Source of the DNA: a bacterium
GTDB taxonomy: Bacteria > Bdellovibrionota_B > Oligoflexia > Silvanigrellales > Silvanigrellaceae
Length of the DNA stretch: 32,310 bases
NCBI GenBank assembly: GCA_009918675.1
Contig: RGDM01000037.1
Location: forward strand, 1 to 32,310
Direction of reading: 5' to 3'
Part shown: piece after piece, positions 1 through 8,168 of the stretch
How positions within the stretch are numbered: position 1 is the first letter of the stretch
How the letters are laid out: the number at the start of each line of letters is the position of its first letter
The notes under the pieces: model-generated
What the model saw: the letters and a program-made list of their open reading frames with translations, nothing else
Told to the model about the DNA's origin: nothing
Databases searched by the model: none
Program-made: the position numbers and the translations under genes

Positions 1-138
1 ACCATTCGGACCAACAATTGCAACAGCTTCGCCAGTAGAAACCGATGCAGAAAAATTGCGGATGAGAGTGCGATAGCCTGCCTTCAGCTCAAGGGCTTCA
101 CAACTTAACAGGTTGGAATCCACAGTGCCGTGTCTCAA
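1..138 (-). CDS. ABC transporter ATP-binding protein, N-terminal fragment (runs off the left edge)
   Basis: Only the first ~46 codons are present. The frame reads toward the left edge and ends in AIVGPNG, the beginning of a Walker A motif, preceded by a typical ABC-ATPase N-terminal strand pattern (GYRTLIRNFSASVSTGEAVAIVGPNG is split here only by description: a Y/R-loop-like segment, then the strand leading into Walker A). I place the start at a TTG (138-136) because GAGGAG lies 5 nt upstream; an in-frame GTG at 123 has no ribosome-binding site. In-frame stops lie just upstream of the TTG, so the gene cannot start much earlier. It follows the Crp/Fnr gene by 41 bp in the same direction, so it is probably the third gene of that operon. 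Substrate cannot be told from this fragment. Confidence 0.8.
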   Translation of the reverse strand, partial: MRHGTVDSNLLSCEALELKAGYRTLIRNFSASVSTGEAVAIVGPNG

Positions 139-179
139 CTCAACTCCTCACGCGGGAAATCATCCAGATATCCCATAAA

Positions 180-866
180 TCATCTGTCTTCAGCTTCGTT
201 GACAAGATCATCAACGTCCAAAATATGGAATACGGCACCCTGGGTTTCGAGTATCCCGGCGTTCTTCAAATCTGCAATTGCCCTACTCACAGTTTCCGGA
301 GTCACATCAGCAAGCTCTGCGATATCACGTCTGTTGAGCGGTGGCTCGAAGGTCGTTTGACCGTCATCTGCAAACAAAGTGAACAGCTCATATATCACAG
401 AAGCGACTCGGCTCTTGGCCGGCTTGTAGAGATCATTTTCGATCCGCTTTTCGAGTCGCGCCAATTCATTGCAGAAGATTTTCATGAATTGAAGAGACAC
501 TGCAGGACTGCGCGAGATCATGTTCATGACCGCCTGCGCGTCAATTGAAAACACTTCGCTGTCTTTCAGCGCCACGCTTGTGCGTGAATATTTGAATTCG
601 CCGAAGACTTCGCGAATGCCGACGATGTGGCCAGGGCGAACCACGCGGGTGATCACACTTTCACCCTCCGCACTTTCCCGAACAATCTTCAAACAGCCAT
701 TGGCAACTCCGTAGATAGAGCGCGGGCTGTCGCCAGCAATAAAAAGATTTTGTCCGCGACGCAGCCGAATGACCGAAGAACTCTCTTGTATCTTTATTAG
801 TTCTTCCTCATTCAGCGCAGGAAATAGACGCCTGAGAGTAAACGTTCCTTTGTGTTTCTTTTCCAT
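180..866 (-). CDS. Crp/Fnr-family transcriptional regulator
   Basis: A 228-residue protein, the normal length of the family. Residues ~12-125 form the cyclic-nucleotide-binding-type beta-roll (RRGQNLFIAGD, then GxxxGIREVFGE), residues ~130-160 the long dimerisation helix, and residues 178-206 a winged helix-turn-helix (NRRDIAELADVTPETVSRAI). The recognition helix carries E191-T-V-S194-R195, the same E..SR pattern that FNR uses to read TTGAT half-sites. There is no N-terminal cysteine cluster, so it is not a classic Fe-S FNR, and the phosphate-binding cassette of CRP (GELG...RS) is not well preserved, so the ligand is unknown. The ATG directly follows the dacB stop codon (TAAATG), with CGGAG 6 nt upstream inside dacB, which argues for co-translation with dacB. 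Confidence 0.9.
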   Translation of the reverse strand: MEKKHKGTFTLRRLFPALNEEELIKIQESSSVIRLRRGQNLFIAGDSPRSIYGVANGCLKIVRESAEGESVITRVVRPGHIVGIREVFGEFKYSRTSVALKDSEVFSIDAQAVMNMISRSPAVSLQFMKIFCNELARLEKRIENDLYKPAKSRVASVIYELFTLFADDGQTTFEPPLNRRDIAELADVTPETVSRAIADLKNAGILETQGAVFHILDVDDLVNEAEDR

Positions 867-2378
867 TTACAACTCCGGAGGAAGAAGCTGGCCGAGGTCT
901 TCATCAATGGCCTCTCTCGCCTGCTCGATCCCAATATTGGGCCGACGGGGTGTCCCATTTGCTATGGCACAGAAGGCGACCCAGTCACCATCCTTCAAGC
1001 GACTGTACCCTGCCAAGCCAACCGCGTCATGCGGTTCGCTGAGAGTTCCAGTCTTGGCCCTCAGCCTATCACGGAGATGTTTTGTCTGCTCGGTTTGAAA
1101 GCGCTTTTTAATTGTTCCCTCAGCACCAGGGACAGGAAGGGCATTTAAGAATGAAGGGAACTCTCGAGCATTCGCATACATTCTTTGCAACACTGCAACG
1201 ACATCGCGGGCAGAGAGGCGATTTTCGTGGGTCAGACCACTCCCGGAAAGCATCGAGACTCCCGCCGGACTCGATTTGTATGGGGCTTGCGCAGAGTTTA
1301 AAACTCCGGCCACATATGATTCAAGTTGGGCAGCACCCCCTTCAAGCGTTGCACCAGACGTTTTCTTTTCGTTTAAGTCCAGCTGAATTGTGAGCATGTC
1401 TGCGATGAAGTTGTTGCTGACTTTAAAGAGTCCAAGCATTTGGTAGCCCATCGGAAAACCTTCAACACTCGCCACCGGACGGCCCATATCAGCACGTGGC
1501 ACTCGCTCTACTCTTATTCCACGCGCAAAACGAATACCTTCTCTTTCCAAAAACGCTTTCAAAACTGCCCCGGAATATTGATCTGCATCTGAGACAGAGC
1601 GGTACACGCGAGTCGGCCAAGACATCTGCCCAACATGACCACTCGCGGTAAACACATCATGGTCACCGGCGCGGGTACGAGTCACCGCAACGCGCGAAAG
1701 TTCGCCGTTGTGAGTTTGCACACTCCCTTGAATTTTGGTCGTATCAAGGTTGTAGGGTTCGAGCGCCAAATGAGCGCGGGATCCGGGGAGCTCACCCGGA
1801 CTCACAACAATCCCCATCACACTAAAGTTGACTGCTGCTGCAGAAAGAGGGCTGTCGTAGGCATGTCGACTTCGGCGCGCCGCCAATTTGCGATCGAGGT
1901 CTGGTTCAATTGCTCCAAAACGAGATGTATTGACCACCAGTTGCCCTTCGACCTTGCGAATACCAGCACGTGCAACGTCGGTCGTCAGGAACCATAGCTT
2001 TTCATTCGTCAATGAAGGATCACCTGCACCTTCAAAAAGCAAATCTCCTTTCAAGACTCCATTTTTAACCGGCCCGGTTGCATAAAAACGAGATTCTATG
2101 GTGTGTTCACTCCCAAATCGCTCGAGTGCAGCGGCTGCAAGAACAACTTTGGACACCGAGGCTGGAGTCATTCGATCATCCGGGTTGAATTCGCCAATCA
2201 CTTGTCCAGTGCGGAGATTCACGGCAAACGCGGTCACGGCAGCGCCCTTTGCACTTAATGCGCGCAACTCGCCAAATGCTCGAACCGACTGCACTTGTGC
2301 GGAAGATTGCCCGCAGACGAAAAGGGTAAGCATGGACAAAGTGGAATTTCTGACTAATGTGACCAGCGGTGAGTGCAT
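867..2378 (-). CDS. dacB: D-alanyl-D-alanine carboxypeptidase/endopeptidase (PBP4, peptidase S13)
   Basis: This periplasmic penicillin-binding protein trims peptidoglycan stem peptides and cleaves D,D-crosslinks. All three active-site motifs of the S13 family are visible: S74-V-S-K77 (nucleophile motif), S321-N-N, and K442-T-G444. The N-terminus MHSPLVTLVRNSTLSMLTLF...SAQ is a signal peptide. The frame is open further upstream, to 2486, but I chose the ATG at 2378 because AGGAAGG lies 8 nt before it and because it puts the signal peptide at the N-terminus; length is then 503 residues, usual for PBP4. It is divergent from the fumarase genes, with only ~51 bp between start codons, and its stop abuts the Crp/Fnr start. 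Confidence 0.93.
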   Translation of the reverse strand: MHSPLVTLVRNSTLSMLTLFVCGQSSAQVQSVRAFGELRALSAKGAAVTAFAVNLRTGQVIGEFNPDDRMTPASVSKVVLAAAALERFGSEHTIESRFYATGPVKNGVLKGDLLFEGAGDPSLTNEKLWFLTTDVARAGIRKVEGQLVVNTSRFGAIEPDLDRKLAARRSRHAYDSPLSAAAVNFSVMGIVVSPGELPGSRAHLALEPYNLDTTKIQGSVQTHNGELSRVAVTRTRAGDHDVFTASGHVGQMSWPTRVYRSVSDADQYSGAVLKAFLEREGIRFARGIRVERVPRADMGRPVASVEGFPMGYQMLGLFKVSNNFIADMLTIQLDLNEKKTSGATLEGGAAQLESYVAGVLNSAQAPYKSSPAGVSMLSGSGLTHENRLSARDVVAVLQRMYANAREFPSFLNALPVPGAEGTIKKRFQTEQTKHLRDRLRAKTGTLSEPHDAVGLAGYSRLKDGDWVAFCAIANGTPRRPNIGIEQAREAIDEDLGQLLPPEL

Positions 2379-2429
2379 CTGATTCACCTTCCTATTTTCG
2401 TTTTCCAAATTGCAATGAAGGTACCGAAG

Positions 2430-3365
2430 ATGGCGACAAATCCCAAGGGTCCCCTGAAAAATCCCCCGGCCGTACCGGCGACCCATCAGACACTCTTTGA
2501 ATCATTGGTTGAGCTCATTCGCGTCACAAGTACGAATCTTCCACCAGATGTCCGCACAACAGTGACAAGTGCCCTGGAAAAAGAAAAATCTGGAAGTGCC
2601 GGCGAATATGCCATGAAGGTGATTCAACGGAACATCGACATTGCTTGCGGCGTCAGCCAACCTCTTTGCCAAGACACAGGAAGCATCCTTTTCTTTGTCA
2701 AAACCCCCGTGGGCTATGATCAAATCACTTTTTCTGAGGTCTGTGAGGCGGCCGTCGCGAAAGCAACGGAGCTTGGCTATCTGAGACAAAATTCGGTCGA
2801 CAGCATCACCGGTCAAAACTCGGGAAACAACCTTGGGCCCGGCACACCAACCATTTACTTTGAGCAGCACCGCTCTGAAGAGCTCGATATTCGACTCGCC
2901 CTCAAAGGCGGGGGATGCGAAAACGTAGGAGCCCAATACAGTCTTCCCGACAGCCGATTGGGGGCGGGCCGCGACCTCGATGGTGTGCGCAAAGTTGTTC
3001 TCGATGCTGTCTATCAAGCTCAGGGCAAAGGGTGCGGTCCAGGAATCCTTGGCGTCGTCATTGGAGGTGATCGCAGCACTGGCTTCTCTTACTCGAAGAA
3101 ACTTTTCTTGCGATCTATGGATGACCTAAACCCAGATCCTCGCCTCGCGGAACTCGAGCAACAGATCATGCAGCAGGCAAATTCGCTGGGAATTGGTCCG
3201 ATGGGATTTGGTGGAAACACCACTTTACTCGGCGTTAAAATCTCTGCTCTGAACCGCCTACCCGCAAGTTTCTTCGTATCGGTGTCGTACATGTGCTGGG
3301 CTTTTCGCCGACAAGGCGTCAAAGCAACTGCAAATGGAAATATTAAGGAGTGGATTTATCAATGA
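2430..3365 (+). CDS. Fumarate hydratase class I, alpha subunit
   Basis: Catalytic [4Fe-4S] subunit of the two-subunit class I fumarase/L-tartrate dehydratase family, converting fumarate and water to malate in the TCA cycle. The three expected cluster cysteines are visible: C80 in LCQDTG, C202 in GKGCGPG and C289 in MCWAFRR. Other family signatures are GGGCEN (161-165) and GIGPMGFGGNT (254-264). Of the possible starts I chose the ATG at 2430, which has GAAGG 8 nt upstream; ATG 2415 and GTG 2373 have no good ribosome-binding site and the latter would overlap dacB. Length is 311 residues, normal for an alpha subunit. The stop overlaps the beta-subunit start (ATGA). Fumarase versus tartrate dehydratase specificity cannot be settled from sequence, but the housekeeping context favours fumarase. 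Confidence 0.9.
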   Translation: MATNPKGPLKNPPAVPATHQTLFESLVELIRVTSTNLPPDVRTTVTSALEKEKSGSAGEYAMKVIQRNIDIACGVSQPLCQDTGSILFFVKTPVGYDQITFSEVCEAAVAKATELGYLRQNSVDSITGQNSGNNLGPGTPTIYFEQHRSEELDIRLALKGGGCENVGAQYSLPDSRLGAGRDLDGVRKVVLDAVYQAQGKGCGPGILGVVIGGDRSTGFSYSKKLFLRSMDDLNPDPRLAELEQQIMQQANSLGIGPMGFGGNTTLLGVKISALNRLPASFFVSVSYMCWAFRRQGVKATANGNIKEWIYQ

Positions 3366-3949
3366 GAGAAATCAAACTCACCCTCCCGATCACTGAAGAA
3401 CAAGTGCGCTCTCTGCAGGTCGGCGACATGGTGCTGTTGAGTGGCGTCATGTTCACTGGCCGAGACGCAGTACATAAACACCTCTATGAAGGAAAAAGTA
3501 TTCCTGTAGATATCAGCGGCTCGGCAATCTACCACTGCGGACCTGTGGTCGTGAAAACAGAAAAAGGCGAATGGAGTGTGCGCGCAGCAGGCCCAACAAC
3601 CAGCACACGCGAAGAGCCATACCAGGCCACAGTCATCGAGAAATATGGAATTCGCGCGGTGATCGGCAAGGGTGGTATGGGCGCGAAAACCCTCAAAGCC
3701 TGCAAAGATTTCGGATGTGTTTATCTCCATGCTGTCGGTGGTGCTGCGCAAGTGCTTGCTGAAACAGTAAAGAAAGTTCGCGGCGTTTCAATGTTGGAAG
3801 AGTTTGGTTCTCCGGAAGCCATCTGGGAACTTGAAGTTGTCGACTTTCCAGCCCTCGTGACAATCGATGCGCACGGCAACAGCCTTCACGCAGATATTGC
3901 AACATCGAGCGAACAGCGTCTCAATGAAGTTCTCGGTCCAAAAAAGTAA
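3362..3949 (+). CDS. Fumarate hydratase class I, beta subunit
   Basis: Partner of the preceding alpha subunit, homologous to the C-terminal domain of single-chain FumA/FumB. It shows the swivelling-domain signatures SGVMFTGRDAVHKHL, IYHCGPVV, GPTTSTREEPY, GKGGMG and a YLHAVGGAAQVLA segment that lies near the active site. The ATG overlaps the alpha stop in an ATGA, and AAGGAG sits 11 nt upstream, so the two subunits are translationally coupled, as expected for a 1:1 complex. Length is 195 residues, usual for the family. Confidence 0.92.
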   Translation: MREIKLTLPITEEQVRSLQVGDMVLLSGVMFTGRDAVHKHLYEGKSIPVDISGSAIYHCGPVVVKTEKGEWSVRAAGPTTSTREEPYQATVIEKYGIRAVIGKGGMGAKTLKACKDFGCVYLHAVGGAAQVLAETVKKVRGVSMLEEFGSPEAIWELEVVDFPALVTIDAHGNSLHADIATSSEQRLNEVLGPKK

Positions 3950-3967
3950 TCACAAAGGGATTTGTCC

Positions 3968-4888
3968 ATGGAAAACGTTGTCATCATTGGTTCCGGTCCT
4001 GCAGGACTCACCGCCGGCATTTACACCTCACGTGCTGCCTTGAATCCAATCCTGATCGCAGGTTTACAACCCGGTGGACAGCTCACAACCACAAGTATTG
4101 TAGAGAATTGGCCTGGCACACCCGAAGGCGTGGACGGCAACAAACTTATGCAGGACATGCGAGCGCAAGCGGAAAAATACGGGACACGAATTATCAATGG
4201 CACGGTCATGAAAATTGATCGCATTGCTGGTGGATTCCGGATTGAAACAGATGGCGATCCAATTGAAACAAAAACAATCATCGTCTCGACTGGCGCAAGT
4301 GCAATCACCTTACCGCTGCCCAACAAAGATAAGTTGATGGGCTATGGCCTCTCAACCTGTGCCGTATGCGACGGCTTTTTTTACCGCAACAAGTCGGTTG
4401 CTGTTGTAGGTGGCGGCGACAGTGCCATGGAAGAGGCACATTATCTTGCAAAACTTGCGGCAAGCGTCACTTTGGTTCACCGCCGCGACAAATTTCGCGC
4501 AAGCAAAGCAATGCAAGAAAAAGTTTTTAGCAATCCAAAAATCAAAATCATCTGGAACACAGAAGTTGTCGACACCCTATCGGATAGCACCGGACTCACA
4601 GGTATCGTCATGAAAAACTCGAACGGCGAAACCTCACAGCTGAAGGTGGATGGATTGTTTATGGCCATTGGTCACAATCCAAATACTGAATTCTTGCGTG
4701 GACTGGTTGAACTCGACGCGCAGGGCTACGTGCTTTGCAAACCCGGAAGCACGGCAACCAACGTTGCAGGTCTATTTGCCGCAGGTGACGTTGAGGACAA
4801 CAAATTCAGACAAGCCATTACCTCCGCAGGTCGCGGATGCCAGGCAGCACTTGAAGCAGAAAGGTATATTGAAGGCCATTCGCACTGA
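3968..4888 (+). CDS. trxB: Thioredoxin-disulfide reductase
   Basis: NADPH-dependent flavoenzyme that reduces thioredoxin in the cytoplasm. The 306-residue protein has the FAD-binding GSGPAG (8-13), the redox pair C131-A-V-C134 in the STCAVCDG motif, the NADPH-binding GGGDSAMEEA (148-157) followed by HRR, and the C-terminal FAD signature GLFAAGDVEDNKFRQAITSAGRG. The start at 3968 follows AAAGGGA by 7 nt; a TTG six bases earlier is in frame but less well placed. It lies 18 bp after the fumarase beta gene and is probably co-transcribed with it. It converges on the UPF0102 gene with ~40 bp between stops and no clear terminator. Confidence 0.96.
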   Translation: MENVVIIGSGPAGLTAGIYTSRAALNPILIAGLQPGGQLTTTSIVENWPGTPEGVDGNKLMQDMRAQAEKYGTRIINGTVMKIDRIAGGFRIETDGDPIETKTIIVSTGASAITLPLPNKDKLMGYGLSTCAVCDGFFYRNKSVAVVGGGDSAMEEAHYLAKLAASVTLVHRRDKFRASKAMQEKVFSNPKIKIIWNTEVVDTLSDSTGLTGIVMKNSNGETSQLKVDGLFMAIGHNPNTEFLRGLVELDAQGYVLCKPGSTATNVAGLFAAGDVEDNKFRQAITSAGRGCQAALEAERYIEGHSH

Positions 4889-4929
4889 AGAGCCCTGTCA
4901 CTGCAAACGATGCACGGTGTGGATCGCCA

Positions 4930-5427
4930 CTAGAACGCCACTGTGCAAGCATCGGGTGTCCAAGCCAATATCAGGCTCTCCTGTGTCGAACGGCAAAACC
5001 GCACGGGAATCGACAGGGCACCCGACTCAACCGAGCTCTTCAAATCTCCAAGCAATTTTGGCGTGCCATAAACAACCAAAAAATATCTCACATAAGTTCT
5101 CACCGGTGCTCGTGTGAGACGTTGGAGTTGCGCCTCGTAGGCCGCCGCTGAGCGCCACAAAATGCGAAGCTGTCGCGGACGAACAAAAGAGCGCATGCGT
5201 TCAGCGGCAAACAAACGATCTGCCCCTCGTGAGTTTTTGAGATGCGTCGCCTTCACTTCGGCCACACACAAATCGACCCTTAGCGCGCTCACTCCACGCT
5301 GACGAACGAACATCCGGTCAACCTCACCCCCTGGAACCCTCAGATTGCGTTCGAAACAAGTCCAGCCCTCTGACTCAAACCACTCTTCAACACAGCACTC
5401 AGCACGACGACCTACAGATGTACTCAA
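4930..5427 (-). CDS. YraN/UPF0102-like protein (restriction-endonuclease-like fold), divergent
   Basis: The N-terminal half carries the UPF0102 pattern: GRRAE, then ERNLR.PGGEVD, then VAEVKA, which corresponds to the D...ExK nuclease-fold core of this family, whose exact cellular role is not established. The C-terminal ~70 residues, from about YEAQLQRL onward, do not follow the usual short YraN ending, so total length (165) exceeds the typical ~115-130. The start is a TTG with a near-perfect AAGGAGG 7 nt upstream; an ATG in between is followed at once by a stop. It is transcribed away from rimP. The assignment rests on motif recognition, so a more distant member of the nuclease-fold superfamily remains possible. 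Confidence 0.72.
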   Translation of the reverse strand: MSTSVGRRAECCVEEWFESEGWTCFERNLRVPGGEVDRMFVRQRGVSALRVDLCVAEVKATHLKNSRGADRLFAAERMRSFVRPRQLRILWRSAAAYEAQLQRLTRAPVRTYVRYFLVVYGTPKLLGDLKSSVESGALSIPVRFCRSTQESLILAWTPDACTVAF

Positions 5428-5801
5428 CGCATTGCCTCCTTACATCCAACAACTAACGCGTTCGCACATGCTGAAAAAGAAGACAGGAATCATCAACTGC
5501 TGCTCTGAATGCAGACAAATTTTCGGGCCAAAGAATATTTTTTTATTTCCGGGTTGACCCTGAAGATCGGTGGTGTTATCCAACGGGTCCAACCTGAAAC
5601 CTGGGCCAGCGAAAGCTTGCTGCTTTGCCTCAAAGCCACCTACGAATCCCTTGTGGATAGTATGTGGATAAGTGCCTTTTATATAGGCGAACATCGTTCC
5701 CCATCCTACCGACATCGCGCATCTTTTTGTTGCTTTTTTTCATTTTATAAAGTCAATGAGTTTGTGTGGATAACTTTGAACTTTCACAGAACATAGGTCT
5801 T
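5428..5801 (+). promoter_or_regulatory. Divergent intergenic region with a cluster of DnaA-box-like sites
   Basis: This is the 374-bp gap between the UPF0102 gene and rimP. It contains TGTGGATAA, the exact complement of the consensus DnaA box TTATCCACA, at 5663-5671 and 5765-5773, an 8/9 match TGTGGATAG at 5652-5660, and a weaker inverted TTATCCAAC at 5576-5584. AT-rich tracts lie nearby (5535-5549, 5724-5751). A TATATA element at 5680-5685 could be a -10 for the rimP operon, but I see no convincing -35. The site cluster could be a DnaA-regulated promoter or an origin; no dnaA or other origin-linked gene is present in the window. Confidence 0.5.
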
Positions 5802-6431
5802 ATGAACACAAGTCAGCTGTTGCACCCGAGTCAATTGACACCCGAGCTCTATGATGAGCTGCTGAGTAAACTTCAATCTGCATGCTCCCGCTACAACGCA
5901 AACAATGCTCAAATACGCGCGCTCAAAATTCGTGATTTTTGGTTCCTCATCGAAGAGGGCAAAGCGCTTATTGATCTCTTTGTCGAGCCAGAACCTGGCC
6001 ACTCGGGAACGACACCCTTTCCAACTCCAGATCAAGCTGTGACGCTTGATGAATGTCTACCACTTCACCATTTTCTTTTGGAAGATGGTTGCCTCGATGC
6101 CTTTGACGACGAAGTCGGTGTGCGCGTGGGTTCGTTGGGTATGGAACCTCCCTTGCGCACGCTTGAACATTTTCAATCAGCCAAGGGTCAAGTTGTCTCG
6201 CTCAAAACATGGACAAAGCGACAAGGGCGCGATAGGTTTGTTATGTTTCTGGACGATGTCGTTGCTGATGTCGCGTCTCCCTCGCTTCGGTTGCGAGAAG
6301 GAACTGAGGTGACCGAAGTTCCACTTTCAGCCGTCAAGTTTGCCCAGGCACTCCTTGAACAACCCAAGTCTGCCAAAGCAAACGCGCCGAAAGCCCCATC
6401 CGGGTCGAAGCGCGGCGGGAAAAAAACGTGA
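5802..6431 (+). CDS. rimP: Ribosome maturation factor RimP, divergent
   Basis: Cytoplasmic factor for 30S subunit maturation. The match is moderate: residues ~65-165 follow the RimP pattern (AVTLDECLPLHHFL, a DxFDDEVGVRVGSLGMEPPLRTLEHF segment equivalent to the LEVSSPGLDRPL motif, then KGQVVSLKT.. and a C-terminal SH3-like strand set ending in EVPLSAVKFAQALLE). A low-complexity Lys/Ala/Pro tail follows. The strongest support is position: directly upstream of nusA and infB, where rimP nearly always sits. The start at 5802 is the first ATG; an in-frame GTG at 5766 is less likely. The ribosome-binding site is weak. Length is 209 residues, longer than the usual ~150 because of both ends. Confidence 0.78.
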   Translation: MNTSQLLHPSQLTPELYDELLSKLQSACSRYNANNAQIRALKIRDFWFLIEEGKALIDLFVEPEPGHSGTTPFPTPDQAVTLDECLPLHHFLLEDGCLDAFDDEVGVRVGSLGMEPPLRTLEHFQSAKGQVVSLKTWTKRQGRDRFVMFLDDVVADVASPSLRLREGTEVTEVPLSAVKFAQALLEQPKSAKANAPKAPSGSKRGGKKT

Positions 6432-6458
6432 AATGAGCAGGGAATTTTGAAGGATAAA

Positions 6459-6477
6459 CCATTTTTCTCAAAAATGG
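6459..6477 (+). other. Perfect hairpin in the rimP-nusA spacer
   Basis: CCATTTTT, loop CTC, AAAAATGG forms an 8-bp perfect stem about 75 nt upstream of the nusA start. No U-tract follows, so it does not look like an intrinsic terminator. It may be an RNA processing or stability element, or chance. Confidence 0.35.
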
Positions 6478-6551
6478 GTGACAACCAGATAAGCCAAGGG
6501 TATAGCCCGCGGACGATACTCTGGAAAACCCCCGATTGCTGAGGGTAACAC

Positions 6552-8168
6552 ATGCAAATTGATCTTAAGCGAGTGATTGAAGCTGTTGGCAAAGAAAAAA
6601 ACATCGATCGCGAGTTGCTGATTGGCGCTCTCAAAGATGCGATCGTAACAGCTGCCAAAAAGTTTTTTGGTGATTGCATATTTGAAGCCAAGTTCAATGA
6701 AGAAACCGAAGAAGTTGAGCTTCTTCGCTTCCGCGTTGTGGTACCAGACGAACAATTCACAAATGAATTCCGCGAAATTAAGCACTCTCAAGCATCCGCA
6801 ATGGACGAGTCACTTCAACTTGGCGACGAAGTCGGTGAAGCACTTCCAACAGATCAACTCGGCCGCATCGCCGCACAAGCTGCAAAACAAGTCATTGTGC
6901 AGAAAATGCAGGAAGCCGAGAAGGAAAAAATTGTCCGTGACTTCAAAGATCGCAAGGCTCAGCTTGTCACAGGACAAGTGAAACGATTCGACAAACAAGA
7001 CTTAATCATCGACCTCGGTTCGTGCGAAGGCGTTTTGCCAATGCGCGAGCAGATTCCGGGCGAAAAATTCAAGTTGCGCGACAAGATCACGTGCTACGTT
7101 CTGGACGTGAAAAAATCGACTCGTGGCCCGCAAGTAATTCTCAGCCGTGCACATCCTGAAATGCTTGTTCGGCTGTTTGAACAAGAAGTGACAGAAATTG
7201 CTGAAGGCATCGTGATCATTCAGAGCGCAGCTCGCGACCCTGGCAGCCGCTCGAAAATCGCAGTTTACAGCACAGAACAATCGGTTGATCCTGTCGGTGC
7301 CTGCGTTGGTGTAAAAGGCTCTCGCGTTCAAATGGTTGTGCAAGAATTGCGTGGAGAAAAGATCGACATCATCCCTTTCGACCGCGATCCTGCGCGTTTC
7401 GTGTGTAATGCTCTTGCTCCCGCGGAAGTTTCAAAAGTAATTGTCAACGAACGTGTTCATACGATGGAAGTCGTTGTCCCTGACGATCATCTTTCGCTTG
7501 CAATTGGCCGCCGCGGACAAAACGTTCGTCTTGCTGCCCAGCTGACGGGCTGGAAAGTAGACATTCGTTCCGAAACAAAGATGCGTGAGTTGGTTCAGGA
7601 ATATAAATCCGTGCTTTCGCAAATCCCTTCGTTGGGCGAGATGCGTGCAGAGATTCTTGTCAACGAAGGTTACAAGGATCCAACTGACATTGCTCGCATG
7701 GACGCTAAGTTACTCAGCAAGCTACTCCGCTTGTCTGCTGAAGAAGCTGAGCAAGTGATTGCTGGTGCTCAGGAACTTGGCGAAAAAATTGCTGCAAACA
7801 AGAAAACCGAGATTGATGTTGAAAGCGAATTCGATCCATTCGAACTCGCAGGATCTCTGCCTGGGACACAATTTGATGCGGCTGCTGAAGCGTCAGCTCT
7901 CGAAGACTTGGTTGCAAAATCGCGTCCCGCTGCTCAACTGGATCCCGAAAAAGTTGACCCTCGGCAAGTGCCGAATGACGTTCTCCATTATTGGATGAAA
8001 CTTCGCGGCGTTGGTGAATATACCGCTGCTATTCTCCACACGGCTGGATTCAATGATTACTCGGCCGTGGCCCAAACCACTCCCGAGGACATCGCAGTCC
8101 GGACAGGACTCCCGTATAAATTCTCAGGAAAAATTCATGCTGAAACTGCCAAAATCGTTGGAGGCTGA
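6552..8168 (+). CDS. nusA: Transcription termination/antitermination factor NusA
   Basis: RNA-polymerase-binding elongation factor. The 538-residue protein has the NusA N-terminal domain (1-~125), an S1 domain (~137-200, VTGQVKRFDKQDLIIDLGSCEG), KH1 and KH2 (VGACVGVKGSRVQ and LAIGRRGQNVRLAAQLTGWKV), then two C-terminal helix-hairpin-helix-type acidic repeats (~365-425 and ~470-538), the same architecture as E. coli NusA rather than the shorter Gram-positive form. GAGGG lies 6 nt before the ATG. It is 120 bp after rimP, and its 3' end overlaps the next gene by 32 nt. Confidence 0.97.
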   Translation: MQIDLKRVIEAVGKEKNIDRELLIGALKDAIVTAAKKFFGDCIFEAKFNEETEEVELLRFRVVVPDEQFTNEFREIKHSQASAMDESLQLGDEVGEALPTDQLGRIAAQAAKQVIVQKMQEAEKEKIVRDFKDRKAQLVTGQVKRFDKQDLIIDLGSCEGVLPMREQIPGEKFKLRDKITCYVLDVKKSTRGPQVILSRAHPEMLVRLFEQEVTEIAEGIVIIQSAARDPGSRSKIAVYSTEQSVDPVGACVGVKGSRVQMVVQELRGEKIDIIPFDRDPARFVCNALAPAEVSKVIVNERVHTMEVVVPDDHLSLAIGRRGQNVRLAAQLTGWKVDIRSETKMRELVQEYKSVLSQIPSLGEMRAEILVNEGYKDPTDIARMDAKLLSKLLRLSAEEAEQVIAGAQELGEKIAANKKTEIDVESEFDPFELAGSLPGTQFDAAAEASALEDLVAKSRPAAQLDPEKVDPRQVPNDVLHYWMKLRGVGEYTAAILHTAGFNDYSAVAQTTPEDIAVRTGLPYKFSGKIHAETAKIVGG

